In this document: positions 20,699-29,376 of the stretch, piece after piece
Layout of the letters: each line of letters begins with the position of its first letter
Position numbering within the stretch: the stretch's first letter is position 1
DNA from: Longimicrobiales bacterium
GTDB taxonomy: Bacteria > Gemmatimonadota > Gemmatimonadetes > Longimicrobiales > Gaopeijiaceae
NCBI GenBank assembly: GCA_028823235.1
Contig: JAPKBW010000013.1
Coordinates: 1 to 64,000 of the forward strand
Reading direction: 5' to 3'
DNA: 64,000 bases
Program-made: the position numbers and the translations under genes
Notes under the pieces: model-generated
Told to the model about the DNA's origin: nothing
The model's database searches: none
The model's input: only the letters and a program-made list of their open reading frames with translations

Positions 20699-21577
20699 TC
20701 AATCCTCGTTTCTTGTGCTCAATGATCCCACGGCACGCGCCGCATTGCCTGGTCGGAGCCAAGGTCCATACCAACAAGCCCCAGCCACGCCGAGTATAAC
20801 CACCGTGGCCACAACACTCCCTTCTGGGCCGAAGGATCCGCCTCCAATCCAGGGCGATCCCATAGGCACACCGTCATACATCGGCGTGTCCATGACCTCG
20901 AGGCCGCTCACGGGCACATCGGCTACAAAACCATGGGCCCAGTTCCACCCCAGATGCACGCCCGTCGCCCACCAAAGGCTCAGCGTCTTGATGTAGACCA
21001 CACCGAGCAACACTCCAGCGACCATCACATTTGCCGTCGACAACACGCCCGCGCCCGGGTTTCCCAAGTGGAGAAGCCCAAATGCGAACGCAGTAACCGC
21101 GACCGCATTCGACCGTCCCCACACTTCTGCCAACGCCTGCAGCGGGTAGCCGCGGAGGAACGCTTCCTCTGCGGCCGCCGGCAACAAGAGTAGGAGCGCG
21201 CCAGACATGCCGCTCCACACCCACTCGGTTGGCGATCCCACACCGACCTCCCACTGGAGGCCACCCATAGCCGCCATAAGTCCGACAACGACCAGACCGA
21301 GAGTCACCCCGAGCCCGAAGCCCTTCCCGGTTTCGCTCACCGCCTCCGCGGAGGCGTAAAAACCCAGTGACCCCGGTCCCATCCCATCCAGCTTCAACAA
21401 CCCGGAGCCAGTGAGCAGCGCCCCGCACAGGAGCCCCGCCGACCCGCCGATCAAACCAGCGGGCAGAAGAGCACTCAGGAGCAACGTGACCGAGACCGTG
21501 CCGAACACGAACAGGGTCAGGCGCCACCCCAGTCGCAGCCGCCCCTCAGCAGTACTGAGAAGGGTCGCGAGTGTCAC
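20699..21577 (-). CDS. CPBP-family intramembrane glutamic protease
   Basis: A polytopic membrane protein of 292 residues with about seven hydrophobic segments. It carries the CAAX-protease/bacteriocin-processing (Abi) motifs: EEAFLRG (the EExxxR motif, about residue 137), FAFGLLH (FxxxH) and HLGWNW (HxxxN). It lies two bases from the 3-hydroxyacyl-CoA dehydrogenase gene, so it is likely co-transcribed although no functional link is obvious. Substrates are unknown. Confidence 0.88.
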   Translation of the reverse strand: MTLATLLSTAEGRLRLGWRLTLFVFGTVSVTLLLSALLPAGLIGGSAGLLCGALLTGSGLLKLDGMGPGSLGFYASAEAVSETGKGFGLGVTLGLVVVGLMAAMGGLQWEVGVGSPTEWVWSGMSGALLLLLPAAAEEAFLRGYPLQALAEVWGRSNAVAVTAFAFGLLHLGNPGAGVLSTANVMVAGVLLGVVYIKTLSLWWATGVHLGWNWAHGFVADVPVSGLEVMDTPMYDGVPMGSPWIGGGSFGPEGSVVATVVILGVAGACWYGPWLRPGNAARAVGSLSTRNED

Positions 21578-21614
21578 ACGACCTCGGAGGTTCGAGGTTC
21601 GCCGAACAGGTTCT

Positions 21615-22199
21615 CTAGCCGTTCCGGCCCAGCGTCTTACGGACCCCGAACACCGCGAAGAACCCGAACAGGACCTTCATGACGTCACCCACGACAAAAG
21701 GAATGACACCCAGTGCCATCGCTGCACCAAGACCCTGGCTCGTCATCATCATCAGTTGCGCGACACCACCCGCGTACATGGTTGAGACACCGAGCGTAAG
21801 CCCGAGGAACAGGCGCCACGCTACATCACCACGCCCAGACACCAAGCCAGCGACGAACGCTGCTGCCGGAGCAGCAAGCAGGTAGCCACCTGTAGGGCCC
21901 AATAGCCAAGGCAGCCCCGCGCCCCCAAACGAGAAGATCGGCGCACCCATCGCACCCACGGTGACGTACGCTGCCATAGAAAGTGCACCGGCCCGAGGCC
22001 CGAGCAGTACACCCGCCAGCACGACGATGAGCGGCTGGAACGTGACCGGTACAGGAGTGAGCGGAAGATGAACGGCAATCTGCGCACTGAACGCTGCCAG
22101 AAGTGCGAACACCACCACACTTACAGCGGTCCGGCCGCGCGTGTCTTCGACCCAGATAAGCTGGGTACGGTCTCTTAGGGTTTCCGTCATCGTATTCAT
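21615..22199 (-). CDS. bioY: Biotin transporter BioY (ECF substrate-binding subunit)
   Basis: A membrane protein of about 194 residues with five to six helices. Typical BioY elements are HLPLTPVPVTFQPLIVVLAG, LGPRAGALSMAAYV, and a PTGGYLLAAPAAAF helix, ending in a VVGDVMKVLFG helix. The ATG at 22199 has GGAG seven bases upstream. A longer frame runs into the thiolase gene but lacks coding character there. It imports biotin, the cofactor of the AccB/AccC carboxylase encoded at 61382-63291. No ECF ATPase partner is adjacent. Confidence 0.92.
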   Translation of the reverse strand: MNTMTETLRDRTQLIWVEDTRGRTAVSVVVFALLAAFSAQIAVHLPLTPVPVTFQPLIVVLAGVLLGPRAGALSMAAYVTVGAMGAPIFSFGGAGLPWLLGPTGGYLLAAPAAAFVAGLVSGRGDVAWRLFLGLTLGVSTMYAGGVAQLMMMTSQGLGAAMALGVIPFVVGDVMKVLFGFFAVFGVRKTLGRNG

Positions 22200-22233
22200 T
22201 TGCAGTCTCCGTTTTCTCTTGGTCTGACCCGTG

Positions 22234-23448
22234 TCAGACCTTCTCGACCGAGAGGGCCACGGCGTTTCCACCACCGAGGCAGAGTGTTGCGAGGCCGGTG
22301 CTAACACCCCGGGCCTGCATGGCGCCGAGCAGCGTGACCAGGATTCTCGTTCCTGACGCACCAATCGGGTGTCCCAGTGCCACCGCACCGCCGTTCACGT
22401 TCACCAGTGATTCGTCCATGTTGAGGGCACGCATATCGGCGATCGCCTGAACAGCGAACGCCTCGTTCACCTCGAACAGTCCATAGTCGTCGATCACTTT
22501 CCCTTCCTTCGCCATCACATTCTGTACCGCAGCGATGGGCGCGAAGAAGAGATCCTGTGGCTCCATGGCACCGGTGGCATAGGAAGAGATCACCGCGTCG
22601 ATCTCAAGCCCGTGTGCCTGGGCATACTCGAGCGAAGCCACCACGACCGACGCCGCACCATCGTTCAGGCCAGGCGCGTTCCCAGCTGTGACGACGTGCT
22701 CCTCGATGTCGTCGGGAGCATCGCGCACGAAGGCGGGGCGAAGGCGTCCCAGGGCCTCGACGGAAGTGTCGGCTCGGGGGCTCTCATCGGCAGCGAACAC
22801 CGTGACTCCCTTCCGCGTCTTCACCTCGACGGGCACAATTTCATTGCGGAAACGGCCGGCCTCGGTGGCCTCCACAGCCTTCTGGTGCGAACGAAGTGAA
22901 AAGTCGTCGGCATCATCGCGCGACACGCCGGCCTTCGTCGCCGTGTACTCCGCGTGACCACCCATGTGACAGTCCCCGAAAGAGCACCAGAGCCCGTCTT
23001 GGATGAGCCCGTCTTCCATGGTCTGATTTCCGAATTTCACACCTCCACGCATACCGCGGACGTAGTAAGGGACGCTCGACATCGACTCCATTCCGCCAGC
23101 TACCACGAGGCGGCTATCGCCCGCACGAATCGACTGTGCAGCCAACATGACTGCTTTGAGCCCGGAACCGCACACCTTGTTGATCGTGAGTGCCGGCACG
23201 GTCGCGGGCACCCCGCCGTTGACCGCAGCCTGACGCGCAGGAGCTTGGCCGGCTCCCGCAGCGACCACATGCCCCATGATCACCTCATCGATATCGCCCA
23301 CATTGATGCCCGCACGGTCTGTCGCGGCTCGAACGGCAATCGCGCCCAGATCGGGCGCAGAGAAGCCGGCGAGACCGCCCAGGAAACGACCGATCGGCGT
23401 ACGGGCGCCACCCTTCAGGATAACCGCGGTACGGGATGCGTCACTCAT
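22234..23448 (-). CDS. Acetyl-CoA C-acetyltransferase (thiolase)
   Basis: Thiolysis of 3-ketoacyl-CoA, or condensation of two acetyl-CoA. The nucleophilic Cys lies in INKVCGSGLKAVMLAA (about residue 95). The HP motif is GHPIGASGTRI and the C-terminal Cys motif is CLGGGNAVAL. It is 404 residues long. bioY follows at 34 bases. With the dehydrogenases downstream it forms a beta-oxidation-like set, though an enoyl-CoA hydratase is missing from the window. Confidence 0.94.
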   Translation of the reverse strand: MSDASRTAVILKGGARTPIGRFLGGLAGFSAPDLGAIAVRAATDRAGINVGDIDEVIMGHVVAAGAGQAPARQAAVNGGVPATVPALTINKVCGSGLKAVMLAAQSIRAGDSRLVVAGGMESMSSVPYYVRGMRGGVKFGNQTMEDGLIQDGLWCSFGDCHMGGHAEYTATKAGVSRDDADDFSLRSHQKAVEATEAGRFRNEIVPVEVKTRKGVTVFAADESPRADTSVEALGRLRPAFVRDAPDDIEEHVVTAGNAPGLNDGAASVVVASLEYAQAHGLEIDAVISSYATGAMEPQDLFFAPIAAVQNVMAKEGKVIDDYGLFEVNEAFAVQAIADMRALNMDESLVNVNGGAVALGHPIGASGTRILVTLLGAMQARGVSTGLATLCLGGGNAVALSVEKV

Positions 23449-23475
23449 CTATTCAAAGCCCTTCGATTCGTACCG

Positions 23476-23498
23476 TTGTTAGCCCGTGAAGATAACAA
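23476..23498. promoter_or_regulatory. Inverted repeat upstream of the thiolase gene, possible operator
   Basis: TTGTTA and TAACAA form a perfect six-base palindrome spaced by 11 bases. It starts 28 bases before the thiolase start codon in a 102-base intergenic region. The shape fits an operator for a dimeric repressor of acyl-CoA genes (TetR or GntR type), but no such regulator is in the window and a chance occurrence is possible. Confidence 0.3.
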
Positions 23499-23550
23499 AC
23501 ATCCCACATCGGGTCATGGCTCGGGTCACCCTAATGCACGAATATCGCGG

Positions 23551-24423
23551 TTATTCCTCGCGAAGCTGTATCCGGCCCGCGTCGGGATCGAGTCGACCCC
23601 ACGGAACCCGAGGATCATGTTCGAACACGAGTAGCCAGTCCTCCTCGAGGGCTCGCTCCCAGAGGACGCGCTTCGACTCAAGGGTCAGGAGTGGCTCGAG
23701 ATCGTATCCCATGATCCACGGCAAAGGCAGATGCGCGGACGTCGGACATACGTCCGCCAAGAAACACGCCGTCTCCCCCCCACTTCTGATGAGTACGGAC
23801 TGATGGAACGGCGTATGTCCCGGGGTCAGTGTGACCTCAATTCCCTCCGTGACTTGCCCCTCGCCCTCAACTAGATCCCAGAGCCCAGCTGCTCCGACCG
23901 CCTCAAAATTCTCGCGCAGGTAGCTGGCCCTGATGCGTTCATTCTGACTGTGGGCGAAATCAAGTTCACCCCTCTGCACGACATAACGAGCTTCCGGGAA
24001 GGCCGGCACAATCTCGCCATCATCTCGGCGAAACGTGTTTCCGCCTGCATGGTCGAAGTGAAGGTGCGTACTAAGCACGATGTCGATATCGGAAGGATCG
24101 AACCCGGCGTCTCGAATACCATCCTCAAGTCGGGTCGGATCTCCTGCGTTCGAGATCCCATAAATGTCAGCGAATTTCTCGCTGTACTTGTTCCCCACTC
24201 CGGTATCGATGAGGACGAGAGCGTTCGGAGCCTCGACAAGTAAGCACCGCATGGCCAAAGGGATTCGATTCCGATTGTCGGCAGGTATACGCCGCTCCCA
24301 GAGGGGCTTTGGAACAACTCCGAACATCGCCCCACCGTCGAGTTGCTGAACACCTGCTTCGATACCGTGGATACGAATTGAACCAACCTGCGTGGACCGG
24401 CTAAGCGGCAACCCTTCGTGCAT
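23551..24423 (-). CDS. Metallo-beta-lactamase-fold hydrolase
   Basis: A 290-residue zinc hydrolase of the broad MBL superfamily. The metal-binding motif is STHLHFDHAGG (about residue 107), followed by LTPGHTPFHQSV, an Asp in LADVCPTSAH, and a C-terminal FEHDPRVPWG. The fold resembles quorum-quenching lactonases and similar hydrolases, but the substrate cannot be assigned. It lies six bases downstream of the exonuclease gene and so probably belongs to the rex operon. Confidence 0.85.
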   Translation of the reverse strand: MHEGLPLSRSTQVGSIRIHGIEAGVQQLDGGAMFGVVPKPLWERRIPADNRNRIPLAMRCLLVEAPNALVLIDTGVGNKYSEKFADIYGISNAGDPTRLEDGIRDAGFDPSDIDIVLSTHLHFDHAGGNTFRRDDGEIVPAFPEARYVVQRGELDFAHSQNERIRASYLRENFEAVGAAGLWDLVEGEGQVTEGIEVTLTPGHTPFHQSVLIRSGGETACFLADVCPTSAHLPLPWIMGYDLEPLLTLESKRVLWERALEEDWLLVFEHDPRVPWGRLDPDAGRIQLREE

Positions 24424-24428
24424 CTCGC

Positions 24429-25295
24429 CTATCCTTGTCTTCGTGTGGATTCGTAGCCCGGGAGATCAAGCGAATACTGCTCCGAGTCGAAGTGTTTTTT
24501 GAGTCGGTCTCTCTTGAGATACCATTGTAGCGCTTCGAGGTCTTCGATGCCCCGGCCCGCGGCTTCGTCGAGAAGCCGCAACAGCACCCGCGCAGTGGCC
24601 AGTGCATCTCCGTGCGCACGATGACGCGCGTGTATGTCGATGCCGAAGTGGCGTGTCACCTCGTCCAGGTTGCGCCGCCGCAGCGCCGGGACCAGACGTC
24701 GGCACATTCGAACCGTGCAGAGACGGGGCACGTCGGGCGCATCGCGCGAGGCACGAAGTAGCTCGCTGGACACGAAGCCCCAGTCGAATGTCGCGTTGTG
24801 GGCAACGAAGACCCGCCCTCTCAGCCTCTGGTCGATCTCGTCTGCGACATCGTCGAAGTACGGGGCAGCGCTCACCATGTCGTTGGTGATGCCGGTCAAC
24901 CCAGTAATCATCGGCGGGATCGCGCGGTCCGGATTCACCAGAGTCTCGTACTCTGCCACGATTTCACCGCCAAGCACCTCGACAATCGAAATGTCCGTGA
25001 TGCGGTGGCCTCGCCACGAAGCGCCGCCCGTTGTTTCGACATCGACGACCGCAAAAGGAACCGTGTCGAGAGGCGCGCCGAACGGTACCACGTTGGGGTC
25101 ACGCGTCCAGATACCTTCGCCATCCACCTGAAACCGTGGGTCGGCTCCGAGGAGGTGTAAAACCGCCGTTGCGGCCGCCCCTGGATGCCTGCTGAGCCCG
25201 AGGACTTTCTTCGCGAGTTCCAGTGTGTGTGTGGGTCCGACCGCGAGTACATCCGCGGCCGAGCGGACTAGAGAGGAGTCGCCTCCCTTAGTCAC
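24429..25295 (-). CDS. DnaQ-like (DEDDh) 3'-5' exonuclease
   Basis: A 288-residue protein. An N-terminal helical part (about 1-65) may bind DNA. A DEDDh exonuclease domain (about 78-250) follows with Exo I VVDVETTGG, Exo II HNATFDWGF and Exo III HRAHGDALAT. The sequence resembles PolC-type or RNase T-type proofreading exonucleases encoded as free proteins. It overlaps rex by four bases. Whether it associates with DNA polymerase III or acts in repair is open. Confidence 0.87.
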   Translation of the reverse strand: MTKGGDSSLVRSAADVLAVGPTHTLELAKKVLGLSRHPGAAATAVLHLLGADPRFQVDGEGIWTRDPNVVPFGAPLDTVPFAVVDVETTGGASWRGHRITDISIVEVLGGEIVAEYETLVNPDRAIPPMITGLTGITNDMVSAAPYFDDVADEIDQRLRGRVFVAHNATFDWGFVSSELLRASRDAPDVPRLCTVRMCRRLVPALRRRNLDEVTRHFGIDIHARHRAHGDALATARVLLRLLDEAAGRGIEDLEALQWYLKRDRLKKHFDSEQYSLDLPGYESTRRQG

Positions 25296-25942
25296 CCTTC
25301 CTGCTCTTTTTGGGTAATCGAGAACGACAACGCTTCCAGCTCCATCACGAGGTTCACGTCTTCCACGGAAACCGCCGGAGGGAGGTTCAGACGAATCGGC
25401 GCGAAATTGAGTATCCCCTTCACACCCACTTCCACAGCTCGCGCTGCCATGTCTTGAGCCCCTGCTGCAGGTATCGCGAGGATGACGAGCTCGACGTCGA
25501 GTTCCGAAAGAGTGGACTCGAATTCCTCAGGTCCACGAATGGGAAGATCCCCCCACAGGCAGCCGACCTTCTCCAGGTCGGAGTCGAAGATCGCGACACA
25601 CTCGTAGCCTCGAGACCGAAGGGCCGGGTATTCAAAAAGAGCGAGACCGATGCGGCCGGCCCCGACAAGGGCGACCCGCCACGTCCGATCCACGCCCAGA
25701 ATCGTTCCCAGGCGTTCGCGGAGTTCTTCGACTCGATAGCCTAGTCCACGCTTCCCGAAGGAACCGAAGTGAGAGAGGTCCTTTCGAACCTGCGCTGCCG
25801 TAGTCTGACCCCGAGCCGCCAGCTCCTCACTCGAAACAGTTCCACCTTCGCCCTCAAACCCTTCAAGCGAGCGCAGATAGTGCGAAAGCCGGCGAACCGT
25901 ACTGTCAGGGATCTTCTTGTTCAAAATACGCCGAGAATCCAA
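25292..25942 (-). CDS. rex: Redox-sensing transcriptional repressor Rex
   Basis: A dimeric repressor that senses the NADH/NAD+ ratio. The N-terminal winged helix (about residues 10-80) reads STVRRLSHYLRSL...SSEELA...TAAQVRKDLSHFGSFGKRG. The Rossmann domain contains VALVGAGRIGLALFEYP (about residue 90) and ends with a swapped C-terminal helix. The start used is a TTG at 25942 directly after an in-frame stop; a TTG six codons later is an alternative. A predicted Rex operator (25965-25982) lies just upstream, implying autoregulation. Confidence 0.94.
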   Translation of the reverse strand: MDSRRILNKKIPDSTVRRLSHYLRSLEGFEGEGGTVSSEELAARGQTTAAQVRKDLSHFGSFGKRGLGYRVEELRERLGTILGVDRTWRVALVGAGRIGLALFEYPALRSRGYECVAIFDSDLEKVGCLWGDLPIRGPEEFESTLSELDVELVILAIPAAGAQDMAARAVEVGVKGILNFAPIRLNLPPAVSVEDVNLVMELEALSFSITQKEQEG

Positions 25943-25964
25943 CGTTTATGCGGTGAATCCGCTC

Positions 25965-25982
25965 TTGTGAAATTCTTCACGA
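25965..25982 (-). promoter_or_regulatory. Predicted Rex operator upstream of rex
   Basis: The sequence TTGTGAA-ATTC-TTCACGA matches the Rex consensus TTGTGAA-N4-TTCACAA at all but one conserved position. It lies 22 bases before the rex start codon, where it would overlap the promoter. Rex dimers bind such sites at low NADH/NAD+, so the rex-exonuclease-hydrolase operon is probably autorepressed. Confidence 0.75.
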
Positions 25983-26024
25983 ATGTAGGAGCGGGGAGAG
26001 GCCACGGCAACGAGCGCCTGATCG

Positions 26025-26852
26025 CTACAGGCGCTTCGTGAGGGCCAGAGCGAAAGACAGCCGGATGAAGTCTTCTGGAGCGAGCCGCTCGGGCCGATCC
26101 ATGATCTCTATCCCGGCCTGATCAACCGCGGACTCCAGGCGAGGCTCGGCAACCTCAAGGTCGGGGTGATCGCGAAGAATCTTACCCAGCTGCTTGCGCC
26201 GCCACTGGAAGGCGGCTCGCACAAGTCGACGAAGGGCCTCCTCCTCTGCAGCTTCAAGAGGAGCGGGTAAGAATGGAGTGATCCGGATGATGGCCGAGTC
26301 GACGCCCGGTACAGGCCGGAACGCGCCGCGACGAACTCGAAACAGCTTCTCGACCTTCGCCACACTTCGAATACCGACGGAAAGCGCGCCGTACGCCTTG
26401 GAACCAACAGGCGCCACAATCCGGTCCGCGACCTCCCCTTGGATCATCAGGACGATGCGACGTGGTCGCGGCCGCTGGAGAAGGCGAAAGATGATCGGGG
26501 TCGTGATGTTGTAGGGGATGTTGCCAATCACCAAAGTCTCGTCGGGCCGATGCAGGTGCTCGTCCAGCGGGACCTTGAGGACATCGCCGTGGACAATCTC
26601 AACTGACGGCTCGTCCACGTAGCGAGACACAAGAATGCTGGCAAGATCATCGTCGAGTTCTACGGCTACGACCCGGCCTGCCTTTTCGACCAGGTGAGAG
26701 GTCAGCGCACCCTGCCCCGGGCCGATCTCGAGTACCTCATCGCCTGGCCCAACTTCGAGCGCGCGCACAATCTTCCGTTGCAGGTTCGGATCGACCAGAA
26801 AATTCTGGCCCAGCGACTTCTTCGCTCGTGCGTAGGACGGCTGCTGGCTCAC
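26025..26852 (-). CDS. rsmA: 16S rRNA (adenine1518/1519-N6) dimethyltransferase
   Basis: Dimethylates two adenines in the 3' loop of 16S rRNA during ribosome assembly. The KsgA signature is clear: KKSLGQNFLVD, LEIGPGQGALT (SAM motif), the active-site GNIPYNITTPI (NxPY motif) and FRPVPGVDSAII. I choose a GTG at 26852, seven bases past the stop of the phosphatase gene, giving 275 residues. The frame runs on upstream to an ATG at 26927 but then overlaps the phosphatase gene by more than 60 bases. Confidence 0.94.
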   Translation of the reverse strand: MSQQPSYARAKKSLGQNFLVDPNLQRKIVRALEVGPGDEVLEIGPGQGALTSHLVEKAGRVVAVELDDDLASILVSRYVDEPSVEIVHGDVLKVPLDEHLHRPDETLVIGNIPYNITTPIIFRLLQRPRPRRIVLMIQGEVADRIVAPVGSKAYGALSVGIRSVAKVEKLFRVRRGAFRPVPGVDSAIIRITPFLPAPLEAAEEEALRRLVRAAFQWRRKQLGKILRDHPDLEVAEPRLESAVDQAGIEIMDRPERLAPEDFIRLSFALALTKRL

Positions 26853-26859
26853 ACGCGTA

Positions 26860-28449
26860 TCAGCTCGGCCGTCGGCCTCGGACGACGAGGGCCGTGCGGT
26901 CGTCGCCGAGTGTCGATAGATGTGCATCGGGCGACAGTTCGAAGAGCGACTCGATAATCTCCGGTGGACTGCGGAAGCGGTACTCGATCACAGCGTCGAG
27001 AACCTGCGACTCGCCATTCTTGAGGCCTCGCGTTGGAAGGGTATCGGACAGGCCGTCGGTAAACAGAAACAGGAGGTCCTCCTGTTCGCTCCAGACAACG
27101 CTCTCTTCCCCATAGGAATCCGGCCCTGCAAACCCGAGCGGCGGATCGGTCGCGGTGAGTCGCTCCGGCGTCCCATCCTTTCGGATTGCGAACGCATGAG
27201 GGTGGCCGGCGTTTGCGTATGTGAGGACCCCTGCGGCTGGATCGATCACGCCATAGAACACGGTGAGAAACATTTCGGTGTTTGCGAGCTCCTCCGCCAG
27301 AGCATCATCGAGTTTCCGCAGAACCTGGGCGGGCGACTCTGCTTCCCGAGCGTAGATGCCCGCGGCGCTCATGGTCAGCGTCATGATCAGTGCCGACGGG
27401 AACCCGTGGAGAGACACGTCACCAAGCATCACGCCGACTCGCCCGCCCGGCAGCTCGAAAAGCTGGTAGAAATCGCCCCCGACCTGTTCCGTGGGCTGAA
27501 CCCGACCGGCTGCATCAGCCGCCTCGAAACGCTCAGCGACCGGCAGCAGCTTCATCTGAAGATCATGCGCCAGCTCCATCTCTTTTGCCATGCGAGCCGA
27601 AGATAGACTCTCCTGAACGAGCCGGTGATTCTCGATCGCAGCACCAATCTGAGACGCGATCGCCGCCAGTAGTTTTTGATTCGCAGGGCTGAACTTCCCT
27701 CCGTCGAGCCGCCCGATGAGGTTGATGACTCCGACCGTCCTTGACCTCCCGGTCCCCGGCGAATAGCGAATGGGAACAGAGAGGAATGAATCCCCCCCGG
27801 CTCTAGCGGCGCGTTTCTTCGAGTTCGGCTGACGGGAGGCGATAATGGAGCGGCCCTCTCGAAAGACCATCGAGGTGATGGTATCAGGATCATCGGGCGA
27901 CAACGGGCCAGACCGCCCATCATCACCGACCTCTGCCGCGAGGTGGAGTTCATCGTCGGCAGACTCGTGCACCCAGAGCGAACCCCGCTTGGCACCCATG
28001 ACGTCCCGGACTTCGCCCAAAATCATGGCGGCCCCGGTATCCATATCGAGCGTGGACCCGAGCGTTTCGCTGATCGAGTAGAGGAGATTGATCTCTTCGA
28101 ATCGCTCCGAAAGCTCGGTGGTGAAGAAGTCGACCTCGCGAGTATGCGCGAAGCCCTGCACCAGTGCAGGGGTCAGAGCTGCGGACACTGCCTCTGTAGC
28201 ACCTCCCGTGGCCGCCAGAACTTGAAGCTCAAGTTCGGCTCCAAGGTGAGGCACGATCGTGGAGGACGTCGGTGGAGCCTCGCCGTGCTCGGCACCCGCC
28301 GATTGGTACAGGACCTCGTCAGCTGCGCCCATCTCCCCGGCGGGGACAATGATGCGTAGTGTGGCTCCAAACGCTTCTTCGAAGTGCTGAAGCATCGAAA
28401 GGACCGGTTCCGGCAACGCCCCAAGGACGAGCCGGTCCGGAGTACTCAA
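26860..28449 (-). CDS. GAF-SpoIIE (PP2C) protein serine phosphatase
   Basis: A soluble RsbU/SpoIIE-type phosphatase of 529 residues. An N-terminal region of unknown fold (about 1-110) precedes a GAF sensor (about 115-290) and a PP2C-like catalytic domain (about 305-527). The latter has metal-binding GGDFYQLF, GDVSLHG, a TYANAGHPHAFA segment and LFLFTDGLSD. It should dephosphorylate the STAS protein encoded two genes upstream in the operon. The TTG start overlaps the stop of the preceding kinase gene. The Leu in GDVSLHG replaces the common Gly or Met but leaves the Asp intact. Confidence 0.9.
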   Translation of the reverse strand: MSTPDRLVLGALPEPVLSMLQHFEEAFGATLRIIVPAGEMGAADEVLYQSAGAEHGEAPPTSSTIVPHLGAELELQVLAATGGATEAVSAALTPALVQGFAHTREVDFFTTELSERFEEINLLYSISETLGSTLDMDTGAAMILGEVRDVMGAKRGSLWVHESADDELHLAAEVGDDGRSGPLSPDDPDTITSMVFREGRSIIASRQPNSKKRAARAGGDSFLSVPIRYSPGTGRSRTVGVINLIGRLDGGKFSPANQKLLAAIASQIGAAIENHRLVQESLSSARMAKEMELAHDLQMKLLPVAERFEAADAAGRVQPTEQVGGDFYQLFELPGGRVGVMLGDVSLHGFPSALIMTLTMSAAGIYAREAESPAQVLRKLDDALAEELANTEMFLTVFYGVIDPAAGVLTYANAGHPHAFAIRKDGTPERLTATDPPLGFAGPDSYGEESVVWSEQEDLLFLFTDGLSDTLPTRGLKNGESQVLDAVIEYRFRSPPEIIESLFELSPDAHLSTLGDDRTALVVRGRRPS

Positions 28450-28886
28450 GCCTGGGCGCCGCCTTCGAGGGCGCTGCCCGAGTCGAGCCGAAGAACCAGC
28501 GTCACCTCGTTACCGCGGTCGTTGTGCCAGACTTCATCCAGTAGCTGCCGCATGAGGAACAGGCCACGGCCGCAAGGTCGACTCACATTTTCCGGCCGTG
28601 TCGGGTCAGGTATCGACGCAGGGTCGAAGCCCGCTCCCTGGTCACGCACTGTAGCCTTGAGGCGACCCGACTCGATCGTCACTTCCAGTGTCACGCTCTG
28701 CGAAGGATCTTTGATGTTGCCATAAAGCATCGCGTTCGACAACGCCTCCGTGAGCCCGACCCGGAAGTTTAGATTCAGCTTACGCCCCTGCTCCAGACAA
28801 CCGGAACAGCGGCCCATGACGAAATCAACCGCGCCCTCGATCGACTGAACGTCGGTCGGAAGCTCAAGTACGAGGTCCTTATCCAT
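28446..28886 (-). CDS. Anti-sigma/RsbW-type serine kinase (HATPase_c_2)
   Basis: A small GHKL-fold protein of about 146 residues. The ATP-binding boxes are visible: EALSNAMLYGN (N box), VRDQGAGFDP (G1) and CGRGLFLMRQLLDEV (G2). It is expected to phosphorylate the STAS partner and to bind a sigma factor or another target. The ATG at 28886 is conservative; a TTG at 28916 would overlap the STAS gene and may be the true coupled start. No sigma factor gene lies nearby. Confidence 0.87.
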   Translation of the reverse strand: MDKDLVLELPTDVQSIEGAVDFVMGRCSGCLEQGRKLNLNFRVGLTEALSNAMLYGNIKDPSQSVTLEVTIESGRLKATVRDQGAGFDPASIPDPTRPENVSRPCGRGLFLMRQLLDEVWHNDRGNEVTLVLRLDSGSALEGGAQA

Positions 28887-28912
28887 GCCGCCTGTCACGG
28901 CCCGAATTGACC

Positions 28913-29245
28913 TCAAAATCCCTCGAGTGCCTCTTCCTTGTTGTCCGTGATCCGGAATAGCGTATCGAGCTTCGTGAGCTCAAAAAGCATCCGCAGATCC
29001 TCGTTGAGACTCGAAAGGCGGAGCTCTCCGCCCTGTTCCCGAATCTTCTTCGAAAGGCTGACCAGAACTCCAAGACCCGACGAGTCGATGTAATCGGTGT
29101 TGGAAAAATCGATGACAAACTTCATGTCACCACCTTCTAGTTGCTCAAGCACCCGCTGCTTGAGCAACTGACGGTTACCGACAATGAGTTGGCCCTCGAC
29201 CTCGATGAGCGTGACCTCGCTGCTCTTCGACACCTGAAAGCTCAT
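28913..29245 (-). CDS. STAS-domain anti-anti-sigma factor
   Basis: A 110-residue single-domain STAS protein of the RsbV/SpoIIAA type. The phosphorylatable Ser is in DFSNTDYIDSSGLGVLVSL (about residues 51-69), and the C-terminal helix has LFELTKLDTLF. The ATG at 29245 has AGGAG ten bases upstream. A longer GTG-started frame runs to 29386 but crosses unrelated sequence. With the kinase and the SpoIIE phosphatase it forms a complete partner-switching cassette. Confidence 0.92.
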   Translation of the reverse strand: MSFQVSKSSEVTLIEVEGQLIVGNRQLLKQRVLEQLEGGDMKFVIDFSNTDYIDSSGLGVLVSLSKKIREQGGELRLSSLNEDLRMLFELTKLDTLFRITDNKEEALEGF

Positions 29246-29376
29246 GGATTTGTCGCTCCTCGCGTGTGGTAAGGGGAGGCGCAAGCCAGAGAGGGCACGC
29301 CCCATCTCCCGATCAGCATCGGTAATAATAAAAAGGAAACAAATGAACAGGCAAGGAAGTCGTCCGCATACATTTG

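Noticed and set aside
22199-22388. A 63-residue N-terminal extension of bioY
   Set aside because: It lies inside the thiolase gene and lacks membrane or coding character; the ATG at 22199 has a ribosome site.
26852-26927. A 25-residue extension of rsmA from ATG 26927
   Set aside because: It would overlap the phosphatase gene by more than 60 bases, and the conserved RsmA N-terminus begins later.
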